Below are positions 6,689 to 14,941 of a stretch of 25,965 nt of DNA, piece after piece. The stretch is from positions 1-25,965 of the forward strand of contig DASPKX010000058.1 in assembly GCA_035627835.1 (NCBI GenBank). Reading direction: 5' to 3'. Each line of letters starts with the position of its first letter. Positions within the stretch are counted from its first letter, which is position 1. A program made the position numbers and the translations under genes. The notes under the pieces are model-generated. The model was not told the DNA's origin, ran no database searches, and was given only the letters and a program-made list of their open reading frames with translations. Source of the DNA: DASPKX01 sp035627835. GTDB lineage: Bacteria > Verrucomicrobiota > Verrucomicrobiia > Limisphaerales > SXQI01.

Positions 6689-7564
6689 TCATCTCGTCAG
6701 CCCGTGGACCCGTTCCTTCGTTGCGGCCACGAAGGCATCGAAGAGGGGATCGCGCCCACGGTCGCGGTAGATCAACGCCAGTTCAACTGGTGGGAAATCC
6801 AGAAGCCGCAGCGCTCGGAGACCGTGAGGTTCCCTGATGTCGGGCCGTGCCACCGACACTCCCACGCCATAACCCTTGAGCACAAAGTGCTGAACCAATT
6901 CCAACGATGTAACCTCAATGGAAGATCGCCAGAAAATACCGCGCGCCAGGAGACCAGCCTGGAAACGCTGCATAACCAACTCCTCGGGTGGGAGAGCGAT
7001 GAGCGGGTGCTTTTCATGATGAGCCAGCAACGCTTCAGCCGATCGCGCCGCATGGCGCCTGGGCGCCAACAACACTAAGGGCAAAGTTAAGCCAAGCGGC
7101 TCGACATGGACCTTGGGCGGTGTTTGCTCAGGAAGCAAGGTGATGGCGAGATCCAGTTCGTCGCGGTCCACATCACGCAACAACTGCGGGCCACCAGCTT
7201 CGCGCAAGAACAACCGCAGCTTGGGAAATTGCCGCCGAACCCGGCGCTCAATGGCGGGCACGTGATCCTTGAGAATGATTGGGGAGGCCCCAATTCGGAT
7301 AGCACAGCCGCCACGCACTTTCTCCTCCACACGCGGAAGATTGCTGAAGAAGGGTGTGATCGATTCGTAAAGCTCCCGTCCCAGCGCGGTCAGTTGAAAG
7401 GGACGGCGGTGAAATAATCGCGCCGCTCCCAAAGATTTTTCCAAGTCGGCAATAATCGCGCTCACCGTCGGTTGCTCCCGCCGAAGCGCATTTGCGGCCA
7501 ACGTGACACTGCGGTTTCTCGCCACGTGGTAAAACACTTCAAGATGATACACATTCAACGACAT
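6689..7564 (-). CDS. LysR-family transcriptional regulator
   Basis: A 291-residue LysR-type regulator. The winged helix-turn-helix is at about residues 5-62: HLEVFYHVARNRSVTLAANAL, then RREQPTVSAIIADLEKSLG and LFHRRPFQLTALG. A periplasmic-binding-like effector domain follows from about residue 88 (IRIGASPIILKDHVPAIERR) with ELDLAITLLP and GYGVGVSVARPDI. The effector is not predictable. It is divergent from a secreted carbohydrate-binding-like protein, and a GH32 gene lies just beyond, so a role in sugar or fructan response is possible but unproven. Two palindromes fill the 95-nt divergent region, one overlapping its own start codon. No Shine-Dalgarno precedes the ATG. Confidence 0.88.
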   Translation of the reverse strand: MSLNVYHLEVFYHVARNRSVTLAANALRREQPTVSAIIADLEKSLGAARLFHRRPFQLTALGRELYESITPFFSNLPRVEEKVRGGCAIRIGASPIILKDHVPAIERRVRRQFPKLRLFLREAGGPQLLRDVDRDELDLAITLLPEQTPPKVHVEPLGLTLPLVLLAPRRHAARSAEALLAHHEKHPLIALPPEELVMQRFQAGLLARGIFWRSSIEVTSLELVQHFVLKGYGVGVSVARPDIREPHGLRALRLLDFPPVELALIYRDRGRDPLFDAFVAATKERVHGLTR

Positions 7565-7577
7565 AGACTTTATCTAT
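7563..7577. promoter_or_regulatory. Palindrome over the LysR start codon (T-N11-A)
   Basis: ATAGA-CTTTA-TCTAT is a perfect 5-bp inverted repeat with the T-N11-A pattern of LysR-type operators. It covers the first bases of the LysR start codon, a position suited to autorepression. Confidence 0.4.
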
Positions 7578-7589
7578 GCTGGCATCTTG

Positions 7590-7610
7590 TTGGCTTCAAC
7601 TACAAGCCAA
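7590..7610. promoter_or_regulatory. 21-bp palindrome between divergent LysR and CBM-like genes
   Basis: TTGGCTT and AAGCCAA form a perfect 7-bp inverted repeat with a 7-nt spacer (CAACTAC). It lies 26 nt upstream of the LysR ATG and 49 nt upstream of the CBM-like gene. It could be a regulator binding site or a transcript hairpin; the divergent position favours an operator. Confidence 0.4.
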
Positions 7611-7659
7611 GTATGAAGGAAGCGCGCCATGGCAGAACGCAGGCGTTTGATAAAATCCA

Positions 7660-8232
7660 ATGAAGCCAAAAACAATCTGCATGCTGATCACCGTCCTCGG
7701 CGTTATCCCCCTGCTGAGTTATGCCTTCCTCGCCAGGAGTGAGTTGCGCAAGTCTGGCGCGGCAGGCGTGAACGGCGGGTTCGAAACCACACAAGCGGGA
7801 CTGCCCGTGAATTGGATTTGCTACACAGCAAAATCGACGGGTGTCGGCGACCACGATCTAGTGCTGGATACCACAAAGCCCAAGGAGGGCCGCCAATCGC
7901 TCAAATTCATCGTGCGGCAATGCTCGCCTAAAGGCGGACGCTTCTCGCCAGGGGTAAGCCAGGAATTCAAAGCGATTCCCGGGGAGACGTACACAGTAAG
8001 TTTTTGGGCGCGCAACGAAGGCGCCGAGTTCGTCGCCCGTGCTGGCGCCGTGAATGCATTTAACGGACGTTACAAGACGGTCGTTAAAACAAACGAATCG
8101 TTCACCACTTGGCGCCAATTCACAGGCACAGTGAGTGTGCCGCAAGACATGCAGAACATCCGCTTTGAGCTGAACATCCTGGGCCCTGGTGTGTTCTCCA
8201 TTGACGACTTCCGAATCGAACAAACCAAATAA
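7660..8232 (+). CDS. Secreted carbohydrate-binding-module-like protein
   Basis: A 190-residue protein with an N-terminal basic and hydrophobic signal or anchor (MKPKTICMLITVLGVIPLLSY). It is followed by one jelly-roll domain of the CBM4/9 (CenC-like) type. Diagnostic stretches are VNGGFETTQAGLPVNW at the start, VSQEFKAIPGETYTVSFWAR in the middle, and WRQFTGTVSVPQ...IRFELNI...GVFSIDDFRIE at the end. Such domains bind polysaccharides or form accessory beta-sandwiches. No catalytic domain is attached, so it would act as a free or anchored binding protein. The downstream, convergent GH32 gene suggests sugar polymer use. Its promoter lies in the palindrome-rich region shared with LysR. Confidence 0.7.
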   Translation: MKPKTICMLITVLGVIPLLSYAFLARSELRKSGAAGVNGGFETTQAGLPVNWICYTAKSTGVGDHDLVLDTTKPKEGRQSLKFIVRQCSPKGGRFSPGVSQEFKAIPGETYTVSFWARNEGAEFVARAGAVNAFNGRYKTVVKTNESFTTWRQFTGTVSVPQDMQNIRFELNILGPGVFSIDDFRIEQTK

Positions 8233-8280
8233 GGAGGAACCCCGAAGCGGTAATCCCTTGCAGTCCTCGCTTGGTTGTTT

Positions 8281-10314
8281 TTAAGGAGTCTTCTCGACAT
8301 CTGAATGGATGGGAACGGATGCTTTTAAACGCCGCAAAGTAAGCTCCCGCACGATCGCGGATGTACCTGCGGAGAATTGCACAGGCTTTCCTTGCTGTTC
8401 AGGCAGGCGGACGGCTGTCATTACAACTTCACCATTGTTGGCAAAGATCTCCACTGAAGAAGTGTCCAGGAACAGACGCAACTGTGCTTTCCCCGCCGTG
8501 CTGCGCACGGGGGCTTCATATCGGCCCGGAAAGGCTCCATGGAAACCTGCCGCTCCAGCGCGGGGGCGCGTTAAGGTCAACGTGCCGCTTGGATCGTGCC
8601 GAAGAATCATCGGCTCATCGCCTGCTCCAGGAATCTGCAACTCGAATGCGGCGCCGCGGTGCTCCACCTCCATCTCCATTTCCCACAACTCCGATCCTCT
8701 CTGCTGCTTCCGCAACCATTCGTTCGCTTCGGCAAAGCTGGATTTCCCTAAGCGCTTTCGTTCAACCCGCAGCTTTTCCAATTCCTTCACCGGCTCCTGG
8801 AACAAACGCAACCCGTCCCCTGTCCGGCGCAATACTAATTCGCGCGGAATGGACATTGCGCTCCGCCAGGGGGAGGTCGGCACTTCGTTGGCGTATTGCC
8901 AGTTGCTCATCCACCCGAGCCAGAGCCGCCGCCCATCGCGATTGGGAATGTCACTCCAGCTCACCGCTGCGTAAAAGTCCGGCGCGTAATCCGCCCAGAG
9001 CGCTGGCTGCGACGCTCCCCGCGCAGGCGCATTCGCAAGCATGATTTGGTCCACATTGATATGCCCCCAACCACCCGTATGCTGATCAAAGATTCGCAAC
9101 TGGGCCTGCTTCCCTCGGAACTCACGCACATCCCATGATCGCCTCGCGAGCCGTTCCGCGTCGGCGCCGGTCGCGGTGCGCACCTCTTTGCCATCCACGA
9201 GCAAACTCATGCCGGTCTTTCCCGGATGCCTCCCGCCACCGATCAGAAAATTCAGGTAATCGTCCGAAAGCGTAAAAACTGGTGAAGTGAGCGTGCCTTG
9301 GGAGTTATCGCCGTTCCGATAACTGTTCACGAGGCCGTTGCCCTGGAACCCGCTCACATTCTGTTGATTCGGCAGCGTTCCACGCGCGGGTCCGGATCCG
9401 AACGCATCTCCGGTTGCTTCCCACCCCTCGTAATTTTCACCCTCAAACGCAGCCAAAACCTTGCCGGCTGGAACTACGTCCGTCGTCGGTTTGGGATACG
9501 AACTGTCCAGGGTGAATTTCGTGCCATCAAAGTCCCCCACGAAGTACTGGCAGCCAGAGCCTCCCGCGGGCGCTCCGGAGCCGACATTCACGATCAACAC
9601 CCATTTCTCCCCGCGCCCACCCTCGACGCGAAGAGGAAACAAGTCCGGGCATTCCCAAATCCCCTCTGTGGAACCAGCCGGCCCGAAGTCACTCAGGTGC
9701 GTCCACTCTTTTAAGTTCGGTGATGAATAAAACCGCACCTTCCGATGCGTGGGCCATGCCACTGTCATCACCCAGTGCTTCGTCGCTTCGTGCCACATCA
9801 CCTTCGGATCGCGAAAATCCTTATCGCCAATATCGAGCACGGGATTGCCTGCATACTTCGTCCAGGTCCGGCCTCGATCGTTGCTGTACGCGATATGTTG
9901 GTTCTGCAGCGGCTTTTTCGTGTAATGCCCCGTGTAGATCGCAACCAGCGGGGGCTTGCCCTCCTTGCCGAACCCGCTGGTGTTCTTCCAGTCCACCACC
10001 GCGCTGCCGGAAAAGATCATGATGTCGTTCTCTTCGTAAAGCGCGACCGGCAGATGCTTCCAATTCACCATGTCCGGGCTTACAGCGTGCCCCCAGCTCA
10101 TGTGCCCCCATTTATCTCCGAATGGGTTGTATTGGTAAAAGAGGTGATATTCCCCGTCGAAGTAGACCATCCCGTTCGGGTCATTCATCCAGTTCGTTGC
10201 GGGAGTAAAATGAAAGTGCGGCCGCCACTTCTCCTCGTACAACTCCGCCGCAGCCGCAACCCCACCCATCAACAAAGCGGCGCCGATGCATAGCACATGT
10301 GAAATCTTGGACAT
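8281..10314 (-). CDS. Secreted GH32 fructan hydrolase (levanase/inulinase-like)
   Basis: A 677-residue exported enzyme that should hydrolyse terminal or internal beta-fructosyl bonds in levan, inulin or sucrose. The signal peptide is residues 1-23 (SKISHVLCIGAALLMGGVAAAA). The five-blade propeller carries WMNDPNG (nucleophile Asp45), FRDPK (transition-state stabiliser Asp169) and ECPD (acid/base Glu221). The propeller resumes with DYAPDFYAAVSWSDIP and WLGWMSNWQYA after an insertion of about 150 residues (285-432) that starts AAFEGENYEGW and ends GGWGHINVDQI, a beta-sandwich-like extra domain. A C-terminal GH32 beta-sandwich (about 530-660) ends LRLFLDTSSVEIFANNGE. GGAG lies 7 nt upstream of the ATG. 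No transporter or fructokinase is nearby. Confidence 0.93.
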   Translation of the reverse strand: MSKISHVLCIGAALLMGGVAAAAELYEEKWRPHFHFTPATNWMNDPNGMVYFDGEYHLFYQYNPFGDKWGHMSWGHAVSPDMVNWKHLPVALYEENDIMIFSGSAVVDWKNTSGFGKEGKPPLVAIYTGHYTKKPLQNQHIAYSNDRGRTWTKYAGNPVLDIGDKDFRDPKVMWHEATKHWVMTVAWPTHRKVRFYSSPNLKEWTHLSDFGPAGSTEGIWECPDLFPLRVEGGRGEKWVLIVNVGSGAPAGGSGCQYFVGDFDGTKFTLDSSYPKPTTDVVPAGKVLAAFEGENYEGWEATGDAFGSGPARGTLPNQQNVSGFQGNGLVNSYRNGDNSQGTLTSPVFTLSDDYLNFLIGGGRHPGKTGMSLLVDGKEVRTATGADAERLARRSWDVREFRGKQAQLRIFDQHTGGWGHINVDQIMLANAPARGASQPALWADYAPDFYAAVSWSDIPNRDGRRLWLGWMSNWQYANEVPTSPWRSAMSIPRELVLRRTGDGLRLFQEPVKELEKLRVERKRLGKSSFAEANEWLRKQQRGSELWEMEMEVEHRGAAFELQIPGAGDEPMILRHDPSGTLTLTRPRAGAAGFHGAFPGRYEAPVRSTAGKAQLRLFLDTSSVEIFANNGEVVMTAVRLPEQQGKPVQFSAGTSAIVRELTLRRLKASVPIHSDVEKTP

Positions 10315-10391
10315 GGTTTCTCCAAGCCTAAGAAGTTTCGCGCGCCGGCGCGAGCCATCACTTAATCCAACAGGACCGGCTTTAACGCCCG

Positions 10392-11342
10392 CTACAACAA
10401 CTCCTTCTGCATAGGCCCCTTCGGCGGCTTCGGAATCGGCGCCAGCGCCTCCGGCGCGGTTTCCATCAACACTTCATTTGTCGTGATCGCCGAGCGAATG
10501 GCGTAATCACGCGCGTTGTTGTTGTAAACGATGTGCACCTCCTTCGCCCGCTTCGCCATTTGCAATGCGCGCGAAGTGATCTCTTTAATCTCCTCGTCCG
10601 AATATTGGTAATTGAATCGGTCCGCGACTGTCTTCCCCTTGATGTACCCCTCCGCATTGCGCCCGTGGAGCCGCATGTAACCCAGCGCCGTATTCGTCAC
10701 TAAATCCAGCTCCGGCATTACCGTGAAATGCTCCGTCCGTGGCGCATCCACCGCCACGTACGTGAGATTGTGATCCTTGAAGAACTGCTCCGTTTGCGCC
10801 AACTGCTCCCCGGTTACCCAGTTCCTGTTCCGCAGTTCCACACCCAACGTGTATTCGTGCAACCGCCCCAACAAAGGCTCGAGTTCTGCAAGCTGATGGC
10901 TGCGAGGGCTAAACCCGGGCGAGAGTTGCAGTAACAACGCGCCCAGTTTTCCGGACGAACGCAGCGGCTCGATCTGCTCAAGAAATTCATCGGCCACTGC
11001 GGACTCCAATTCTGCCGTAAGCAAAACAGTGGAGCCTTTTAGCTTAGCAGACCGATGCAGCTTCGGCGGCAGATTCTCCAGTTTCGTGGAATGCCGGGAG
11101 AGCAGCTTGTGCAGCTTCACGTCGAAAACAAAACCTTTCGGCGTCTGCTCGGCCCAGCGCTCCACCTGCCGCTGCGCTGGAATTCCATAGAAGCTTGAGT
11201 TCAGCTCCACGAAATTGAAGTGTTCGGCGTAATAGCTGAGCCGCTCATTTGCCGGCAGCTTGCGGGGATACCATGCCTCGACGAACCCGGGATCCGCCCA
11301 GCTTGCTGTCCCCACCCGAACCTTTCCCAAGCTCGTGCTCAT
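10392..11342 (-). CDS. DUF72 family protein (YecE-like)
   Basis: A 316-residue soluble protein of the DUF72 TIM-barrel-like family. Family stretches are VRVGTASWADPGF and WYP near the N-terminus, YYAEHFNFVELNSSFYGIP (about residues 37-55), RWAEQTPKGFVFDVKLHKLLSRH, LGALLLQLSPGFSP, LGVELRNRNWV and GYMRLHGRN. A late VYNNNARDYAIRSA segment matches the usual HVYFNNH..G.A..NA end. The biochemical role of DUF72 is not established. The start overlaps the stop of the upstream gene as ATGA, so the pair is translationally coupled. It has a short proline/lysine-rich tail. Confidence 0.88.
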   Translation of the reverse strand: MSTSLGKVRVGTASWADPGFVEAWYPRKLPANERLSYYAEHFNFVELNSSFYGIPAQRQVERWAEQTPKGFVFDVKLHKLLSRHSTKLENLPPKLHRSAKLKGSTVLLTAELESAVADEFLEQIEPLRSSGKLGALLLQLSPGFSPRSHQLAELEPLLGRLHEYTLGVELRNRNWVTGEQLAQTEQFFKDHNLTYVAVDAPRTEHFTVMPELDLVTNTALGYMRLHGRNAEGYIKGKTVADRFNYQYSDEEIKEITSRALQMAKRAKEVHIVYNNNARDYAIRSAITTNEVLMETAPEALAPIPKPPKGPMQKELL

Positions 11343-12013
11343 TCACTCTTTCCCGGCAGCGGTGTCCTTCCTTCAGTGACCCTGTAACCCCAACTCCGCG
11401 GCGCGAGCTTCGCAGGACGCTGCCCGTGGCGAATCGCGCCGCGCACGGGCACGTACTCCAGCTCCACGCCTTCGGCCACTTTCCGCAGCAGCAACCCCCC
11501 TCGGCTCATATCCCCGCGCCCGACGAACTCCACCGGGAAATGCAGAGCCTCCCCAAAGATTTCCATCAACACCTCCGCATACTTCTTCGTCCCGATGCTC
11601 CCCAGCAAGACGCACTGCGCCTTGGGGGCATGCTCCTTCAACGCTTCCGCGCTTCGCAGGAGCGGCTGCAGGTACGCAGGGTCGGCAGGATCAATATCAA
11701 CTTTGGCGAAAGCATCCAATTCCTGAAGCGTTATCGGCAGGTCCGCAGGCAGCAGGCCCCGGTTCGTCGTGATAACCAGTGACCCCGGAACCCCTCGCGG
11801 GGGGGATGCAAATCTCGCAGCATACGCGTGCTTGCCTCGAAAGTAGAGGCCGCTCAGAAAACTAAAGATCTCGCCAATCGGCACTGCTTCACCAGCTTGC
11901 AGCCGATGCGCCAGCTCAAATCGCGCGCGTGGGTTGAATAGCAGCCGCGCTCGCTCCCCGCCTGAATTGGCTGGTGATAAAATGAAGATTCGTTGCTGCC
12001 GCGCGCGCCCCAT
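11339..12013 (-). CDS. Conserved-looking protein coupled to DUF72, function unknown
   Basis: A 224-residue soluble protein I cannot assign to a named family. It opens RQQRIFILSPANSGGERARL and has a conserved-looking core: VPIGEIFSFLSGLYFRGKHAYA, VITTNRGLLP, VLLGSIGTKKYAEVL, FPVEFVGRGDMSRGGLLLRK and a C-terminal LAPRSWGYR. Short glycine-containing loops after beta-like strands suggest an alpha/beta fold, possibly nucleotide- or phosphate-binding. The ATGA overlap with DUF72 (11339-11342) predicts that the two products act together. The BON lipoprotein gene is 44 nt upstream on the same strand and may share the transcript. No Shine-Dalgarno is visible. Confidence 0.75.
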   Translation of the reverse strand: MGRARQQRIFILSPANSGGERARLLFNPRARFELAHRLQAGEAVPIGEIFSFLSGLYFRGKHAYAARFASPPRGVPGSLVITTNRGLLPADLPITLQELDAFAKVDIDPADPAYLQPLLRSAEALKEHAPKAQCVLLGSIGTKKYAEVLMEIFGEALHFPVEFVGRGDMSRGGLLLRKVAEGVELEYVPVRGAIRHGQRPAKLAPRSWGYRVTEGRTPLPGKSE

Positions 12014-12057
12014 GGGTCAACTTGGGCCACAACGCGCGCTCCGGCAAACGAAGGGCG

Positions 12058-12375
12058 TCACTTTCGGATTTGCAGATCGTTCCGCACGCTCCTCACCCCG
12101 CCGACACCTTCAGCGATCTGGGTGGCTTTGCGCTTCTCCTCAGCCGAGGTGACCCATCCGCTGAGCTGCACGTCCCCGCGATGCACATCCACTCCAACGT
12201 CCATACCTTTGACGAGGGGGTCATTGAGCAACGCCGTTTTGACTTTCGCCCGAATCGCCGTGTCATCGATCAGCTCACCTGTGGAGCGATTCTCCCGTGT
12301 GCTCGCACAGCCGAATAACGTCAAAGCCAACGCCAGCGCCGTAATGCCCCTCGCCAAATCCCTAATCAACTTCAT
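12058..12375 (-). CDS. BON-domain lipoprotein (OsmY-like)
   Basis: A 105-residue lipoprotein. The N-terminus MKLIRDLARGITALALALTLFGC ends in a lipobox, with Cys23 as the lipidation site. One BON domain follows (about residues 36-103): IDDTAIRAKVKTALLNDPL, GVDVHRGDVQLSGWVTSAEE and AEGVGGVRSVRNDLQI. BON domains bind phospholipids and occur in osmotic and envelope stress proteins. The ATG at 12375 is chosen over an in-frame ATG at 12474 because it starts the lipoprotein signal and is preceded by TGGAAAG. The divergent interval 12376-12598 to the response regulator must hold both promoters; I saw no convincing box there. Confidence 0.85.
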   Translation of the reverse strand: MKLIRDLARGITALALALTLFGCASTRENRSTGELIDDTAIRAKVKTALLNDPLVKGMDVGVDVHRGDVQLSGWVTSAEEKRKATQIAEGVGGVRSVRNDLQIRK

Positions 12376-12598
12376 ACCGTTTGCTTTCCAGGTTGGTTTT
12401 CCCGGTGGTTTCCGCCGGAGAATACTGAACGCAGCAACCGCATGCCAAGTCAGGGTGCCACCTGAAAAATGCAATCAGGCTCATAGTGGCGCGGCCCTAC
12501 GCAAACCCGCGGCATCGAACGTCTTCACGCCCTACTCCCCTTTCGGGCGCCTGGTTCATTGCGCCCTGCTCACTCCTGCGGAAGCTTCTTTTACCTGC

Positions 12599-13063
12599 AT
12601 GAACGCGAATTTCCCGATTCTGGTTCTTGAAGACAACCCAGATGACGCTTTTCTCCTCAAGCGCGCCCTCAAGAAGAACAGTATTTCAAACCCTGTGTTT
12701 ATAGTTCGTGATGGCGTCGAAGGCATTGAATACATCACCGGCGCTGGCAAGTTCGGCGACCGCGATGCCTTTCCGTCGCCGGGCTGCATTGTCGCTGATC
12801 TCAAAATGCCGCGCCTAGGAGGTCTCGAGTTCCTGGCGTGGCTGCGCGATCACCCGGACTTTGCTGTGATCCCCACCCTTGTCCTCTCCTCCTCAACGGA
12901 AGACAAAGATGTGGCTCAAGCCTACTCCATGGGCGCGAACTCTTACCTCGTGAAACCGACCCGGTTTGAAGACTTCGAAGAACTGGTGCGGATTGTTCAT
13001 GACTACTGGACCCGATGCGTCCGCCCGCAGAAGCCGATCAAGGCCCAGAAGCAAGCTGCTTGA
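12599..13063 (+). CDS. Stand-alone response regulator receiver protein
   Basis: A 154-residue, single-domain receiver protein of the Rcp1/CheY-like type. The acidic pair is in LVLEDNPDDAFLLKRAL (Asp12 and the following acidic residues), the phosphoacceptor is Asp67 in VADLKMPRLGG, the switch Ser97/Ser98 is in LVLSSS, and Lys119 is in SYLVKP. There is no output domain; the tail is a short basic stretch (RPQKPIKAQKQAA). Such proteins usually relay phosphate from a hybrid or phytochrome-like histidine kinase, none of which is in the window. The start is the ATG beginning MNANFPILVLEDN; the frame is open much further upstream but without meaningful protein. Convergent with the ABC-2-like gene, 17 nt away. 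Confidence 0.9.
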   Translation: MNANFPILVLEDNPDDAFLLKRALKKNSISNPVFIVRDGVEGIEYITGAGKFGDRDAFPSPGCIVADLKMPRLGGLEFLAWLRDHPDFAVIPTLVLSSSTEDKDVAQAYSMGANSYLVKPTRFEDFEELVRIVHDYWTRCVRPQKPIKAQKQAA

Positions 13064-13080
13064 GCCGCTCAAGGCCGAAG

Positions 13081-14793
13081 TTAATACTCCTGCGCCCGCA
13101 CCCGTTGCTTCGCCAACTTCATTGGCAGCCAGCCGAGCGCGAAGCACAGACCCGCAAATGCTCCCCACGCCGCTAAGATCGCAGCCCACGGCCGTGTGCC
13201 GTTCTGCGCCCACGGCGCCCCATACCAAAGCGCGATCACCGAGAGCAGTATATACAGGAAGCTCAAGACCAAGCAGAACGTCCCGCCAAACCCGCTCACA
13301 ATTTTGCTGGGATTATCTTCTCGAAAATTCGGGTAAAGCGCCCCCAACCCAACGGCCAGGCCATTCATTGTGAGAGCCATCGCTCCAATTCCGTACACGA
13401 AATAAACAACCTTCTCCGGTGGGAGCTTCAACATCCGGCACGACGCAATCGTCAGCGCGCCGGTGACGAGGAATGTCCCCAGCGTGCCCAGAACGAACTT
13501 GATGCTCAGCAAACGACCCAAGCCCAGCGGAGCCATCCCGACAATCCACAAACGCTTTCCTTCCAGTGAGAACTGCGGGAATACAAAGCGAGTCGTTAAC
13601 GTCGCCAGATTCAACGCGCAAGCCGCCAGGTTCATGAAAGAGATCAGATCCATCCAAAACGGGTTGTTTATCTGCCGCGTGAAATGGCGTAGGTTCAGCA
13701 CATAAGCGGAGAGCAGTCCGAGCAGGACCAGCGTTTGCCCCCATTGCGTTGTGTCCCGCCAGAACACCCTGACATCCTTCATTACCACCGCGAGCACATC
13801 CCTCCTAAACGGAAGCGCCCCTTGAAGCCAATCCAGCGGCCCGCGCGCAAACACCATCTTTCGCTTTCGCGCTTCCAGCGCTCGAAACCAGGCCCACCTG
13901 CCGAAGGCGCTCCCGCGGCTCTGCACCGTCGAAAACGCCTCGTAAAACAGCCCACCCAACTTTGTGAACGCGAGCACGCTGAAGAAGAGGGAGTTCGCCA
14001 ACAGCACCAGCACGAAGAACCCGGCGCTGCTCAGCGCCCCTTCCGCCCAATGCATCACGCCCGTCGATAACCAGTAACTCGGCAGAAACGGAAACAAGGC
14101 AAAATTCGTCTTTGCCAGCAGCCGGTCGAGCACCGTAAGAACGCGGGTCTCCAATTCATCGTCCGTCACCGGGTCTGCCCGCAGCCACTTGATCGTGGCG
14201 AACAGCCCGAAGCCCACCAATCCCACGATCACGGTCTGGAAGGCTCGCCTATCCAGGAACCGCGCCACATTCATCGACAGGAAAGCCCCCGCGACGCTTG
14301 GCAGCACAATAAAGAGCCCCAGGTAAACCAATGTCACCGGGTAGAAATGCCACGCCACGCGGTTCGACAACCCATACGCCGCGAGCAGAGGCGCTATGAG
14401 AAAGAGGAACGCCCATGAAGCCAGGATGGTGGATTCAATAACCTTCCACCGGAAGATTGAGGCTCGGTCCACCGGCAGCGACAACAGGAACGCCGTCTCT
14501 CGATTCCGGAACAGGTTCGTGTAGCTGATAATCAAATTGCTCAGCAGCAGCAGCGCGAAAAGGAATGCGAACAGCACATAAATCAGCCGTTCCACCATCA
14601 ACTCCCCCAAACCAGGGAAATTGGAAACGAATCGCAGCCCCCGGGAGAACAGCCAGAAAGCCAGAACAGCATACCCGCCAATAAACAGGAGGATCATCCC
14701 GCTCAACAGCGCGGACCTCTCCCGAATCGCGGCCAGCCTTCGTCCTGACTGGCGAAGGTTCGCTCCCACCAGCAAAGATACCGGCGATGACAT
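13081..14793 (-). CDS. ABC-2-like multi-pass membrane protein (putative exporter permease)
   Basis: A 570-residue integral membrane protein with about 12 hydrophobic segments. It has the two-half layout of large putative ABC exporter membrane subunits. The N-terminal half has ALLSGMILLFIGGYAVLAFWLF and LYVLFAFLFALLLL-like helices, followed by the cytoplasmic NLFRNRETAFLLSLPVDR element typical of ABC-2 permeases (loop to 'LP'). A cytoplasmic loop in the middle (RALEARKRKMVFARGP) is followed by KDVRVFWRDTTQWGQ, again characteristic. No ATP-binding partner gene is adjacent; an ATPase elsewhere would be needed. AAGG lies 5 nt before the ATG. The substrate is unknown. Confidence 0.75.
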   Translation of the reverse strand: MSSPVSLLVGANLRQSGRRLAAIRERSALLSGMILLFIGGYAVLAFWLFSRGLRFVSNFPGLGELMVERLIYVLFAFLFALLLLSNLIISYTNLFRNRETAFLLSLPVDRASIFRWKVIESTILASWAFLFLIAPLLAAYGLSNRVAWHFYPVTLVYLGLFIVLPSVAGAFLSMNVARFLDRRAFQTVIVGLVGFGLFATIKWLRADPVTDDELETRVLTVLDRLLAKTNFALFPFLPSYWLSTGVMHWAEGALSSAGFFVLVLLANSLFFSVLAFTKLGGLFYEAFSTVQSRGSAFGRWAWFRALEARKRKMVFARGPLDWLQGALPFRRDVLAVVMKDVRVFWRDTTQWGQTLVLLGLLSAYVLNLRHFTRQINNPFWMDLISFMNLAACALNLATLTTRFVFPQFSLEGKRLWIVGMAPLGLGRLLSIKFVLGTLGTFLVTGALTIASCRMLKLPPEKVVYFVYGIGAMALTMNGLAVGLGALYPNFREDNPSKIVSGFGGTFCLVLSFLYILLSVIALWYGAPWAQNGTRPWAAILAAWGAFAGLCFALGWLPMKLAKQRVRAQEY

Positions 14794-14894
14794 CCGGCCT
14801 TAGTGTGCACGCAGACGCACAGTTCACAAGCCCCTCTGGATTTGCCAAGTTGGCGCTGAGCCGAACTCTGCCGGAATTCAGCTGACCTGCGCTA

Positions 14895-14922
14895 TTGACG
14901 CGCATCCGGCTGTTGGTAGAAA
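14895..14922 (+). promoter_or_regulatory. Candidate sigma-70 promoter of the first pseudopilin gene
   Basis: TTGACG (14895-14900) and TAGAAA (14917-14922) are spaced by 16 nt. Initiation would be near 14929, leaving about 13 nt of leader to the ATG at 14942. That supports the ATG over the in-frame GTG at 14927. Matches are 5/6 and 4/6 by eye. Confidence 0.4.
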
Positions 14923-14941
14923 CTAAGTGGAACCCAAACCT

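Noticed and set aside
6482..7078. 198-codon plus-strand open frame over tRNA-Arg and the LysR gene
   Set aside because: Runs through the tRNA and is antisense to a clear LysR protein.
8309..9044. Two plus-strand open frames of over 200 codons opposite GH32
   Set aside because: Antisense shadows of a well-supported enzyme; low-complexity Arg/Ser/Pro composition.
12022..12598. Upstream extension of the response regulator by about 200 residues
   Set aside because: The frame is open but overlaps two genes on the other strand; the receiver domain begins at the ATG at 12599.
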